Origin: Gammaproteobacteria bacterium | Lineage (GTDB): Bacteria > Pseudomonadota > Gammaproteobacteria > Pseudomonadales > Azotimanducaceae | DNA length: 39,949 nt | Direction of reading: 5' to 3' | Assembly (NCBI GenBank): GCA_009837725.1 | Contig: VXSY01000015.1 | Span: forward strand, 1 to 39,949 | Position numbers and translations under genes: made by a program | Part shown: in pieces, positions 26,554 through 34,775 of the stretch | Layout: the number at the start of each line of letters is the position of its first letter | How positions within the stretch are numbered: position 1 is the stretch's first letter | Notes under the pieces: generated by a model | Seen by the model: the letters and a program-made list of their open reading frames with translations, nothing else | Told to the model about the DNA's origin: nothing | Databases searched by the model: none

Positions 26554-27474
26554 ATGATGGCGATCTCCTTTCGTGGCGTCTTCCCGATCCTCCCGACGCC
26601 CTTCCTTCCCGACGAATCCATTGATGTGGCGAGTTGCGGCACGATGGTGCGTCGGATGGTCGAGTTCGGCGTCGATGGCGTCACCATCCTGGGCGTGCTC
26701 GGCGAAGCCAATCGCCTCACGGACAGCGAGCGGGCCGAGGTAATCGAAGCCTGCGTGGAGGCTGCGGCGGGCAATGTCCCGGTGGTTGTGGGCGCAAGCC
26801 ACTCCGGCACCAAGGCGTCCTGCGAACTCGCCAAGGGTGCGATAGTCAAGGGTGCCGGCGCCGTGATGGTCACGCCTCACGCCGAGGCGGTGCCCTCGGA
26901 CGACAAGGTGCGCGGGCACATCTGCGCCATTGCCGACGCCACGGACGCGCCCATCGTCCTGCAAGACCACCCCGGCTCCACCGGCGTCCACATGCCTCTC
27001 GACCTGGTGTTGTCGATGGTGGCGGAAGTCCCGACCATCGCCTGCATTAAGCAAGAGGCCTTGCCGTCACCACCCCGCGTGGCGGCGCTGAAGGCCAAGC
27101 TCGACCGCCCCACGCCGATCCTGACGGGACTCGGCGCTCTCTACGGAGCCTTTGAATTAGCGGCCGGCGCCGATGGCTTCATGACCGGCTTCGCCTTTCC
27201 CGAAGTGCTCGCAGCGATGGTGGAAGCAGACGCGGACGAAGCCTTCAACATCCACCACCAGTATCTGCCGCTGATCGTTTTCGAGGGCCAACCGGGGGTC
27301 GCCATCCGCAAGGAAATCTTCCGCCGCCGCGGCTTGATCGCCTACAACACCGTCCGCGCACCGGGCGCGGGCCTGTCCCAAACAGCAGCCGAGCAACTCG
27401 ACCACCTACTAACCCAAACCTTCACCACCACCGACATCCAACAGCGAATCACCCCTGGCACGGCGAATCGCTGA
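26554..27474 (+). CDS. DapA-family aldolase/lyase, not dihydrodipicolinate synthase
   Basis: 306 residues, TIM-barrel class I aldolase. Visible: the substrate-carboxylate loop ILGVLGEANRLTDSER near 45-60 and the Schiff-base Lys166 in CIKQE. The usual catalytic Tyr of the YNVP motif is Gln137 here (QDHP), and the Arg of GRTG that binds aspartate semialdehyde is Ser142 (GSTG). Both changes argue against DHDPS. The family includes dehydratases and aldolases of sugar acids and keto acids; the substrate cannot be named. Start at the first of two tandem ATGs (26554). Confidence 0.85.
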   Translation: MMAISFRGVFPILPTPFLPDESIDVASCGTMVRRMVEFGVDGVTILGVLGEANRLTDSERAEVIEACVEAAAGNVPVVVGASHSGTKASCELAKGAIVKGAGAVMVTPHAEAVPSDDKVRGHICAIADATDAPIVLQDHPGSTGVHMPLDLVLSMVAEVPTIACIKQEALPSPPRVAALKAKLDRPTPILTGLGALYGAFELAAGADGFMTGFAFPEVLAAMVEADADEAFNIHHQYLPLIVFEGQPGVAIRKEIFRRRGLIAYNTVRAPGAGLSQTAAEQLDHLLTQTFTTTDIQQRITPGTANR

Positions 27475-27521
27475 CGGCCAAGGTGAGGCATGACGGATTA
27501 GCGCGCCCCACGGACGGGTAG

Positions 27522-27542
27522 GGAAGGCAGAGTGCCTTCCCT
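27522..27542. repeat. Palindromic repeat between convergent genes
   Basis: Perfect 8-bp palindrome, arm gggaaggc with loop agagt, between the stops of the DapA-family gene and the yejE gene. Same architecture as the palindrome at 21702 with different arms. A GC hairpin next to it was not resolved. Confidence 0.6.
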
Positions 27543-27548
27543 CCAAGT

Positions 27549-28592
27549 TCAAACCGCGAGCGGGTCCTTCATCACGCGTCTCGGGTCGAACGCGTCGCGC
27601 ACCGCTTCGCCGACGAAGATGAGGAGCGTCAGCAGGATGGCCATGGTGAAAAAGCCCGTGAGGCCGAGCCAAGGCGCGTGCAGGTTGTTCTTGCCTTGGG
27701 TTAGGAGTTCGCCGAGCGAAGGAGAGCCGGCGGGCAGGCCGAAGCCGAGGAAGTCGAGGGCCGTCAACGTCGTCACCGCGCCGCTCAAGAGGAACGGCAG
27801 GTAGGTGAGCGTTGCCACCATCGCGTTCGGCAGAACATGGCGGCGCATGATGGTGAAGTTGGAGACGCCGAGGGATCTTGCCGCCCGCACGTAGTCGAAA
27901 TTGCGGGCGCGCAGGAACTCTGCACGCACCACCGAGACCAGCGCCATCCAACTGAAGCAGGCGAGGATGGCGAGGAGCCAGAACACGTTCGGCTCGATCA
28001 CGCTGGTGAGGATGATGAGGATGAGCAGGATCGGCAGGCCCGCCCAGACTTCGACGATGCGCTGGCCCACGAGGTCCACCTTGCCGCCGAAGTAGCCCTG
28101 CAAGGCGCCCACGGAGACGCCGATCACCGAGCTGATGGCGGTGAGCGTCAGGCCAAACAGCACCGAGAGGCGGAAGCCGTAGATGAGCCGGGCAAGGGTG
28201 TCCTTGGCGCCGTCGTCGGTGCCGAGCCAATGCCGAGCGGACGGTGCGGCGGGGGCGGCGGTCTCGATGTAGAGGTCGATGGTGTCGTAGGCGTAGGGGA
28301 TCGGTGGGTGCACCGCCCAGCCGCCGCCTTCCTCGATGAGGTTCTTGACGTAGGGGTCGGAATAGTCGGCCTCGATGGGCAGTTCGCCGCCGAGGTCCGT
28401 CTCGGTGACGAGCTCGAAGATGGGAAAGTGCAGCTCTTCGTTCAGGTAGAGGACGATGGGCTTGTCGTTGGCGATGAACTCGGCGAACAGGGAAAGCCCG
28501 AAGAGGGCCAGGAACACCCACATGGAGTAGTAGCCGCGACGGTTGGCGCGGAAGTTGGCGAGTCGGCGCTGGGTGAGCGGCGTCAGCGTCAT
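27549..28592 (-). CDS. yejE: Oligopeptide ABC transporter permease YejE
   Basis: 347 residues. Membrane subunit of the Yej-type peptide importer. An N-terminal TM helix and a large periplasmic loop (about 60-165, with HPPIPYAYDTIDLYIE) precede five further helices. The inner-membrane EAA-like loop is EFLRARNFDYVRAARSLGVSNFTIMRRHVLPNAM. Start at ATG 28592, AAGGAAC upstream, 22 nt after yejB. The usual ATPase yejF is not next to it. Confidence 0.93.
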   Translation of the reverse strand: MTLTPLTQRRLANFRANRRGYYSMWVFLALFGLSLFAEFIANDKPIVLYLNEELHFPIFELVTETDLGGELPIEADYSDPYVKNLIEEGGGWAVHPPIPYAYDTIDLYIETAAPAAPSARHWLGTDDGAKDTLARLIYGFRLSVLFGLTLTAISSVIGVSVGALQGYFGGKVDLVGQRIVEVWAGLPILLILIILTSVIEPNVFWLLAILACFSWMALVSVVRAEFLRARNFDYVRAARSLGVSNFTIMRRHVLPNAMVATLTYLPFLLSGAVTTLTALDFLGFGLPAGSPSLGELLTQGKNNLHAPWLGLTGFFTMAILLTLLIFVGEAVRDAFDPRRVMKDPLAV

Positions 28593-28614
28593 CGTCTTGT
28601 TCCTTCCTCGCTTC

Positions 28615-29706
28615 CTACCTGGTGTCGAAGTCGATGCGCGGATCGACCAGCACGTAGGTGAGATCGCTGATCAGGTGCATGACAAGGCCAACCAGCGTGA
28701 ACACGAACACGGTGCCGAACAGGATCGGGTAGTCGCGCTTGACGATGGCCTCGAACGAGAGCAGGCCAATGCCGTCGAGCGAGAAGATCACCTCGATCAG
28801 CACCGAGCCCGTGAACAGGATGCCCACGAACGCCGTCGGGAAGCCGGCGATGACGATCAGCATCGCATTGCGGAACACGTGCCCGTAGAGCACGCGCTTC
28901 TCGGTGAGGCCCTTGGCCCGGGCGGTAAGCACGAATTGCTTGCTGATCTCCTCCAGGAAGGAGTTCTTGGTGAGCATCGTCAGCGTCGCGAAGCCGCCGA
29001 TGGTGAGGGAGATGATGGGCAGGGCCAGGTGCCAGAAGTAGTCCGTGACCTGGCCATACCACGGCAGGTCGTCCCAGTTCTCTGAGGTGAGGCCCCGCAA
29101 GGGGAAGATGTCGAAGTAGTTGCCGCCGGCGAACACCACGATCAGCATGATGGCGAAGATGAAGCCCGGAATGGCGTAGCCGACGAAGATGACGGTGCTG
29201 GTCCAGACGTCGAACTTCTGCCCGTCCCGCACCGCCTTGGCGACGCCTAAGGGCACCGAGATGCCGTAGATCAGGAGCAGCGACCAGAGCCCGAGCGAAA
29301 TCGACACCGGCAACCGCTCGATCACCAGCTCCACCACCGGTCGATCCTGGAAGTAGCTCTCGCCGAAGTCGAACTGCAGGTAGTTGACTACCATCGTGAA
29401 GAACCGCACATGCACCGGCTTGTCGAACCCGAACTGCCGTTCGAGATCGGCGATGAGCTCTGGATCGAGGCCATAGGTGGCGGGGTTCTGGCCGCTCGCC
29501 GCCATCTCCATCGCCTGCGAACTCATGCCGGCATCGCCGCCGCCCGAGATGTTCGAGGTGGTGGACATCTGCCCCATCGTCGCCTTGGCGATGATCTGCT
29601 CGATGGGGCCACCAGGCGCAAACTGCACGATGATGAAGTTGATGAGGATGATGCCGAGCAGGGTCGGCACGATCAGCAGCAATCGGCGCAGGATGTAGCG
29701 ACCCAT
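28615..29706 (-). CDS. yejB: Oligopeptide ABC transporter permease YejB
   Basis: 363 residues. N-terminal segment RRLLLIVPTLLGIILINFIIVQFAPGGPIE is the DppB/OppB-type signature, and the EAA loop reads EEISKQFVLTARAKGLTEKRVLYGHVFRNAM. Four to six helices follow the typical plan. An insert of about 30 Gly/Ser/Met-rich residues (SGGGDAGMSSQAMEMAASG) after the first helix is a common YejB trait and probably periplasmic. ATG at 29706 with GGGGGACA upstream. It pairs with YejE to form the pore for peptides delivered by YejA. Confidence 0.93.
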   Translation of the reverse strand: MGRYILRRLLLIVPTLLGIILINFIIVQFAPGGPIEQIIAKATMGQMSTTSNISGGGDAGMSSQAMEMAASGQNPATYGLDPELIADLERQFGFDKPVHVRFFTMVVNYLQFDFGESYFQDRPVVELVIERLPVSISLGLWSLLLIYGISVPLGVAKAVRDGQKFDVWTSTVIFVGYAIPGFIFAIMLIVVFAGGNYFDIFPLRGLTSENWDDLPWYGQVTDYFWHLALPIISLTIGGFATLTMLTKNSFLEEISKQFVLTARAKGLTEKRVLYGHVFRNAMLIVIAGFPTAFVGILFTGSVLIEVIFSLDGIGLLSFEAIVKRDYPILFGTVFVFTLVGLVMHLISDLTYVLVDPRIDFDTR

Positions 29707-29906
29707 GTTTGTCCCCCGATGCCCCTCGTCACCAACCGCGCGTCCCCCGATGCGCGTGCGCCAAGCCTACACCAGCGCAGCGATGCGGCGCTCTGGCAGA
29801 GTTCCGTTACACGAAAACTGGGTGGTGTCTCTCTTGGGCCTGCATAGGCTCTGGCCCGCCGCAAACACCGAAGCAACAGCCCCTGCGTGCGAGGGCCTCT
29901 CTGGAC

Positions 29907-29948
29907 GGAGGGCGTCACGCCCTCCAAGCGTGCCGAAGGCGCGCACGC
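29907..29948. repeat. REP-like bipartite palindrome, copy 3
   Basis: Palindrome with arm ggagggcg and centre tca at 29907-29925, then an imperfect GC hairpin (gcgtgc/gcacgc) at 29928-29948. Same order as copy 1a, placed in the 330-nt gap between yejA and yejB. Confidence 0.7.
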
Positions 29949-30007
29949 AGCGGAGCCGGGCAAAGCCACCGCAACCGCTTTCCAGACAACACCAACGAAG
30001 CGCCAGG

Positions 30008-30035
30008 GCTGGCGCGCTCGGGCAGTCGCGCCAGC
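30008..30035 (-). terminator. Hairpin downstream of yejA
   Basis: A perfect 9-bp stem (gctggcgcg/cgcgccagc) with a 10-nt loop lies 4-31 nt after the yejA stop on the minus strand. It is not followed by a T-run, so it may instead stabilise the yejA mRNA or attenuate read-through into yejB. The remaining 29707-30007 has only the REP-like copy. Confidence 0.45.
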
Positions 30036-30038
30036 TCG

Positions 30039-31955
30039 TCACTCACTCCGCGCCAGCCATTCCTCCACCCTCCGGGCCTTCGCTTCGTCCCACCACCAAG
30101 CATCTATTGCCGGGACGCGGGAGAGCGGCCCGGTCTCGCTCCAAGGCACCTCGCCGAACTTGTCCCAATGCACGAGCCGATACCCTGGCTGCGCCATGCC
30201 AGGGATGAAGTAGAACTTCCAAAGCAGCACCCGGTCGATGGCACGGGTGGCGGCGTAGAGCTCGCGGGAAGTGCGGGCGCCGATGGCTCGCTCGATGAGA
30301 TGGTCCAAGGCAGGGTCCCGGATGCGGGCCCAGTTCTGCGTGAACTCCTGCGCTGCGGCGGCGCTGCCAAAGCGGTTGCGCAGGTCAAGCCCAGGCGTGT
30401 TGTTTGGAATGTAGAGGTACGCGCCGCCGTCGAAGGTGCCGGTGCGCATCCGGTAGAGCCAGTGGGAGTTCTCTGGCGAGCGCGCCGTGGTCTCGATGCC
30501 GACGCGGTTCAACACGTCGATGTACGGCATCATCGCCCGCAGCAAGGTTGCCGCCACGAACACGAAGTCGATGCGGAAGCGCTCGCCGGTTTCGGCATGC
30601 ACCAGCTTGCCCTCGCGCACCACCCAGCCGGCCTCGGCGAATAGCTCCAATGCTCGCTTCACCCGATCCCGCCGGAAGCCGTAGCTCTCGGATGGCGGTT
30701 GCAGGTACGGCTCGGTGAAGAGGCGCTCCGGCAACTGGTCGCGGAACGGTTCAAGCAGTTCGAGTTCGTCCGCGCTCGGCAGGCCGTTTTGCGCCATGGG
30801 CGAGTTGTGGAAGAAGCTCACGCCTTGATCGTAGAAGCCGAACAGGATCACGCGGTTGATGTAGGGGAAGTCGTAGAGCAGGTAAAGCGCCTCGCGCACG
30901 CGGATGTCCTGGAAGCGCTCACGTTCGAGGTTCCAGAACACGGGCCACCAAAGCCCCCACACGCGGGTGATGTAGCGCAAGTCCGCCTTGAACATGCCGG
31001 CGCGCACGGCGGGAAAGTCGTATTGCGTCGTCCAGTTTTTCGACACCGTCTCTTCGCGGAGGTCGAAGACATCGGCCTTTTGCGCCTCCAGCATCACGTG
31101 CTCGTCGCGGAAGTAGTCCCACTTCAGGCGGTCGAAGTTGTAGCGGCCGCGGTTCACCGGCAGGTCTTGGCCCCAGTAGTTGGTCACGCGTTCGTAGGTG
31201 AGGGCGCGGCCCAGGTCCACGTCCTTCAGCCGATAGGGGCCGGCACCCAAGGGCGGCTCGGTGGTGGTCTTGGAGATGTCGCGCTCTTCCCAGTAGTGCT
31301 TCGCCTGAATGGCCATCGCGCCGTAGGCGAAGGGCATGATGGGGTTCGGTTCGGCGCCCTCGCGGGTGATGAAGCAGAGGTCGCGCTCATTGGCGACCTC
31401 CACCCGATCAAGGTCGGTGAGGGCCGTCTTCAGCGCGACCGAGCCGTGCTCCTTGTAGGCGTTGAAGGTGAACACCACGTCCTCGGCGGTGATGGGCACG
31501 CCGTCGTGCCAGTACGCCCCCTCGCGCAGCCGGAACGCCACCCAGCGCAAGTCCGGGTCCACATCCACCCCGGAGGCCAAGCGCCCATAGGCGCTCGCCG
31601 GTTCGTCGGCGGAGGACTCAAGCAGGCGCTCGAAGACGACATTGCCGGTGCCGGTGAAGGAGAACCCGGCGGCAACGCGCCCCTTCTCCAGGATGTTGTT
31701 GAAGCTGTCGAACGTGCCCATGTCCGGCAGCCGAAAGATGCCACCCTTCGGCGCGTCCGGGTTGGCATAGGCGAAATGCTCGAACTCAGGGCCGTACTTC
31801 AGCGGCAGGACGTAGGAAATGCCGTGCTTGTAGTCAGGATTTTGGCAAGGCACTTCACCGGCAAACGCGGCCGGCGCGAGCGTAGCGAGCGCCCATGCGA
31901 CGAACGCGACACGCGCGGAGCTCCCCTTCCGGCTGCAAGGATTGATGGGACGCAC
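30039..31955 (-). CDS. yejA: Extracellular peptide-binding protein YejA-like
   Basis: 638 residues. Type-I/SBP_bac_5 solute-binding protein for peptides. A signal peptide is clear (VAFVAWALATLAPAAFAG, cleavage near residue 32). Family landmarks are the YejA-type segments GGIFRLPDMGTFDSFNNILEKG and the PPLGAGPYRLKDVDLGRALTYERV module. Two domains with the DppA-like fold are expected. GTG start at 31955. It is the first gene of the yejA-yejB-yejE set on the minus strand and delivers peptides to the permeases. Confidence 0.92.
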   Translation of the reverse strand: MRPINPCSRKGSSARVAFVAWALATLAPAAFAGEVPCQNPDYKHGISYVLPLKYGPEFEHFAYANPDAPKGGIFRLPDMGTFDSFNNILEKGRVAAGFSFTGTGNVVFERLLESSADEPASAYGRLASGVDVDPDLRWVAFRLREGAYWHDGVPITAEDVVFTFNAYKEHGSVALKTALTDLDRVEVANERDLCFITREGAEPNPIMPFAYGAMAIQAKHYWEERDISKTTTEPPLGAGPYRLKDVDLGRALTYERVTNYWGQDLPVNRGRYNFDRLKWDYFRDEHVMLEAQKADVFDLREETVSKNWTTQYDFPAVRAGMFKADLRYITRVWGLWWPVFWNLERERFQDIRVREALYLLYDFPYINRVILFGFYDQGVSFFHNSPMAQNGLPSADELELLEPFRDQLPERLFTEPYLQPPSESYGFRRDRVKRALELFAEAGWVVREGKLVHAETGERFRIDFVFVAATLLRAMMPYIDVLNRVGIETTARSPENSHWLYRMRTGTFDGGAYLYIPNNTPGLDLRNRFGSAAAAQEFTQNWARIRDPALDHLIERAIGARTSRELYAATRAIDRVLLWKFYFIPGMAQPGYRLVHWDKFGEVPWSETGPLSRVPAIDAWWWDEAKARRVEEWLARSE

Positions 31956-32110
31956 GCTCCGAGTCGACTGGCGGAGCGGCGGATGCTACCGAAAAGCCTC
32001 GCTGGCCGGTGGGATTGGAAACTGGCGGACCGGTGACGCTCCATCACGCCCCCGCATGGAGTAGTCTCGTTGCGCATCCGCAGATGGCTCACCGAACGAG
32101 GGATTAGAAA

Positions 32111-32710
32111 ATGGCATCCAATAGGTCGCGCAAGCCCGATGTAACCCGTCTGCGGGCGCTCTGTGCGCTTTGCCTTCTCGTCGGGGTCGCGGCTCCAGTT
32201 CTCGCGCACGAGGACGGCGAGATACCGAACGACGTAACTGCGGTCGCGGCGATCATGAGTTGCGACGACTACACGCGAATCGGAACAGCCCATTTGCGCG
32301 AGCGCGCCTCCGACGAGCTCGTGAAGATCGTGGACATCTCGATGCGCGTGCGACGGCTGACGCCGGGCAAGCACGCGGTACACATCCACGAGACCGCGGC
32401 ATGCATGCCCTGTTCGGCGGCGCAAGGCCATTTCGACCCCGGTCCGCACGGCAACACCAACCCCGACGCCAACCACCCCTTCCACGCCGGCGAATTGGTG
32501 AACATCCCCATTGGCGAAAACGGACGCGGTGCCCTGTTCACCCTCACCACCCGCGTGAGCCTGTCCGATGGCCCGCTGTCGCTGATGGACGAAGACGGCA
32601 GCGCCTTCATCATCCATCTCGACCCGGACACGTATTGCCCGGAGGGCGAGCAAGCCGGCTGCGCCGGCGGCGGAAGGGCTGCATGCGGCGTGATCGTCCG
32701 CGACGAGTAG
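32111..32710 (+). CDS. sodC: Cu/Zn superoxide dismutase-like protein, exported
   Basis: 199 residues. Signal peptide about 1-32. Metal ligands appear in order: Cu ligands His91 and His93 (HIHE), bridging His107 (GHFDP), Zn ligands His113 and His125, and the Cu ligand His169 (AFIIH). The last Zn ligand, normally Asp in HAGDL, is Glu128 here (HAGEL). The guiding Arg189 (GGRAACG) and a Cys pair for the disulfide (C98 or C101 with C192) are kept. The enzyme is expected in the periplasm, where it removes superoxide; the Glu could weaken Zn binding. ATG at 32111 with GAGGGA upstream. Divergent from yejA. Confidence 0.82.
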   Translation: MASNRSRKPDVTRLRALCALCLLVGVAAPVLAHEDGEIPNDVTAVAAIMSCDDYTRIGTAHLRERASDELVKIVDISMRVRRLTPGKHAVHIHETAACMPCSAAQGHFDPGPHGNTNPDANHPFHAGELVNIPIGENGRGALFTLTTRVSLSDGPLSLMDEDGSAFIIHLDPDTYCPEGEQAGCAGGGRAACGVIVRDE

Positions 32711-32723
32711 CCGCGAGGAGGCG

Positions 32724-32915
32724 CTAGCGGGTGCCGACGAAATCCGCCACCTTCGGTGGGCCGTCTTCGAGGATCAACGTGACGACCTCCCTGAGATTGG
32801 CGTTTAGCTCTTCGAGGGTTTCGCCTTGGCTGTGCGCGCCGGGGAAGCCCGGGATGGTACCCACGAATAGCCCGGTATCTGGGCACCGTTCGACAATGGC
32901 GGCGTGGCTGTCCAT
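32724..32915 (-). CDS. hicB: Orphan HicB-family antitoxin-like protein
   Basis: 63 residues with the HicB-like beta fold: AAIVERCPDTGLFVGTIPGFPG and GETLEELNANLREVV are the signature. HicB proteins normally repress and neutralise the HicA RNase toxin. No HicA-like gene is upstream or downstream, and the sodC gene converges from the other side. So it is an orphan or the remnant of a module. Start at ATG 32915 with no strong ribosome binding site; a REP-like pair of hairpins lies just upstream. Confidence 0.72.
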   Translation of the reverse strand: MDSHAAIVERCPDTGLFVGTIPGFPGAHSQGETLEELNANLREVVTLILEDGPPKVADFVGTR

Positions 32916-32921
32916 GGGCCC

Positions 32922-32963
32922 GCAGTTCGCGTAGCGAACTGCCGACGCGCCCGCAAGGGCGCG
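32922..32963. repeat. REP-like bipartite palindrome, copy 4 (divergent arms)
   Basis: A 9-bp palindrome (arm gcagttcgc, loop gta) at 32922-32942, followed 3 nt later by a GC hairpin (cgcgccc, loop gcaa, gggcgcg) at 32946-32963. The arrangement equals copies 1 to 3 although the palindrome arms are unrelated. Confidence 0.65.
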
Positions 32964-33037
32964 CTAGGAGTCTGCGCCGTACAGTCGGCTGCAATCGACT
33001 AGGCACGCAACCAGAAGAGTCCATCGGGTATCAAATT

Positions 33038-33078
33038 GTCGGTTAACATGTTGATAAATAGATTCTTTATCGTACATC
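33038..33078 (+). promoter_or_regulatory. Possible promoter and operator for the integrase
   Basis: The 33024-33080 stretch is clearly AT-rich in a very GC-rich region. TTGATA at 33051-33056 and TACATC at 33073-33078 (16-nt spacer) could be -35 and -10. The palindrome AACATGTT at 33045-33052 could be an operator. Predicted only. Confidence 0.4.
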
Positions 33079-33204
33079 GTGAGAGATCGTCGCGGCTCGA
33101 AGCGAGTCAGAAAACGCCGCAGGACTCGCGGTTTTTCGTGGGACTTATTGTGTTCGACCTGCAATGGCGGTAGGCTTCGCACGTTCAATCCTCCGAGACC
33201 TTCC

Positions 33205-34383
33205 ATGCCCCGATTGTGCCGCAACGCCCTCTCCGCCGCCAAGGTGCGTACCGCCGGTCCCGGCAGCTACGTCGACGGCAACGGACTCATGCTCCGCGTC
33301 AAGCCCTCCGGCACCCGCCAGTGGGTCCAGCGGCTGACCATACACGGCCGCCGCGTGGACCTGGGGCTCGGCAGCGCGGAGCTGGTCTCGCTGGCGGACG
33401 CGCGGCGCGTGGCCGCCGACAACAGGGCGGTGGCGCGCACGGGGGGCGATCCCCGCCGCGCCCGGGTGCCGACCTTCGCGCAGGCGGAGCAGGCGTGCTT
33501 CGCGGAGAGGCTGGAGGTCTGGCGGACAGAAAGCCCCGCGCGCAGCTGGCGGACCGCGATGAACCGGCACGTCTTGCCGAAGCTCGGCGGGGTGCCGGTG
33601 GACCAGGTCGGCACGGCGGCGGTGTACGAGGCGCTGCGCCCGCTGGCGCTCGCCGGCAAGCACGCGACCGTGAAGACGGCGGGCTCGGCGATCACGGCGG
33701 TGCTGGACTGGGCGCGCATTCAGGAGCACCGGACGGAGGGGTCGCCGGTGGAGACGGTGCGGCGCAGCCTGCCGAGGCGGGCGACCGGGCCGAGGCACCA
33801 CGAGGCGCTGCACTGGTCGGAAGTTGGGCCGGCGCTGGCGCGGATCGATGCGACAAAGTGCGCGGCCTCGACGAAGCGGGCGATCCGCTTCACGGCGCTG
33901 ACCGCGGCGCGGCAGGTGGAGGTTCGCCGGGCGACCTGGGACCAGTTCGACCTGGAGGCGGCGGTGTGGGTGAAGCCGGCGGAGTCGATGAAGACCGGGC
34001 GGGCGCACCGGGTGCCGCTGTCTCGTCAGGCGCTGGAGGTGCTGGCTGAGGCCCGGGAGTGCGTGCGCGGCGGCGGTCTCGCGTTCCCCGGTTCCCGTCC
34101 GGGGTCGATGCTGGGGGAGAAGGTGATGACGCAGGCGCTGCGGCAGGCGGGGGTGGCGGCGTCGGGTCACGGCTTCCGTTCGAGCTTCAAGGACTGGGCG
34201 CGGCAGCACGGGGTGGACGAGACGCTGTCGGAGTTCGCGCTGGCGCACGTGGAGGGGTCCGCGACGGTGGTCGCCTATGCCCGGGACGACCTGCTCGAGA
34301 GGCGGCGGCCCGTCATGCAGCAGTGGGCCGCGTCTGTTGTGCCTCGGGCAAGCGCGTGCGCCGGCGCACCCGCGCGGTCATGA
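33205..34383 (+). CDS. Tyrosine site-specific integrase with DUF4102-type N-terminus
   Basis: 392 residues. N-terminal DUF4102/arm-binding domain (SYVDGNGLMLRVKPSGTRQWVQRL, VDLGLGSAELVSLADAR), a core-binding domain, and the catalytic domain: R236 (TAARQVE), a beta-hairpin Lys263, H322-R325 (HGFR), H348 and the nucleophile Tyr358. All active-site residues seem intact. Phage P4-type integrases of genomic islands have this architecture, so it marks an island. No tRNA is visible next to it, and the attachment site was not found. Start 33205 chosen because the family sequence begins there; the reading frame is open farther upstream without family similarity. Confidence 0.9.
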   Translation: MPRLCRNALSAAKVRTAGPGSYVDGNGLMLRVKPSGTRQWVQRLTIHGRRVDLGLGSAELVSLADARRVAADNRAVARTGGDPRRARVPTFAQAEQACFAERLEVWRTESPARSWRTAMNRHVLPKLGGVPVDQVGTAAVYEALRPLALAGKHATVKTAGSAITAVLDWARIQEHRTEGSPVETVRRSLPRRATGPRHHEALHWSEVGPALARIDATKCAASTKRAIRFTALTAARQVEVRRATWDQFDLEAAVWVKPAESMKTGRAHRVPLSRQALEVLAEARECVRGGGLAFPGSRPGSMLGEKVMTQALRQAGVAASGHGFRSSFKDWARQHGVDETLSEFALAHVEGSATVVAYARDDLLERRRPVMQQWAASVVPRASACAGAPARS

Positions 34384-34520
34384 AGTGGGCCATCGCGGCG
34401 ACCTCGTCGACCGCGGCGGCGTTGAGGGCGTCCCGGCGCTTCCAGTCGCGTTCGGCGTTGCGCGCTTCGCGGCACCGCTCGCAGAGAAAGATGCCCGCTC
34501 TTGTGGAGTCCCGCTGTACG

Positions 34521-34775
34521 ATGGACTTGGGAGCGGTTGAGAGGTCTGGAGTGGAGCATTTGGTTGTCGAAGTCGACGGCATGGCCTATCGGCTTTCCCT
34601 TGCCCACGTCCATCACGACTCGGACGGCACTCGTTTGGCCGTGATCCCCATCAGCGCGTCACCAGACGCCGCAGCGGTGCTTGAGACCATCTTGCGCCAA
34701 TGTTTCGGAGACGCGGACGGAGAGGTCGACGTACGCCGGATCCCGGCGCCCGACTTGGACGACGGCAATGAGTGA
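34521..34775 (+). CDS. Small hypothetical protein
   Basis: 84 residues, not recognised. It begins MDLGAVERSGVEHLVV and looks like a small alpha/beta protein with a hydrophobic strand pattern and an acidic tail (DLDDGNE). Its stop overlaps the next start as TGATG, so it is translated with the Nth-like gene. It could be a partner of that glycosylase. Confidence 0.6.
   Translation: MDLGAVERSGVEHLVVEVDGMAYRLSLAHVHHDSDGTRLAVIPISASPDAAAVLETILRQCFGDADGEVDVRRIPAPDLDDGNE

Noticed and set aside
26554-27474. Annotation as dihydrodipicolinate synthase
   Set aside because: Catalytic Tyr and the aspartate-semialdehyde Arg are missing.
30699-32036. 445-residue plus-strand frame antisense to yejA
   Set aside because: Antisense shadow of yejA, typical of high-GC genomes.
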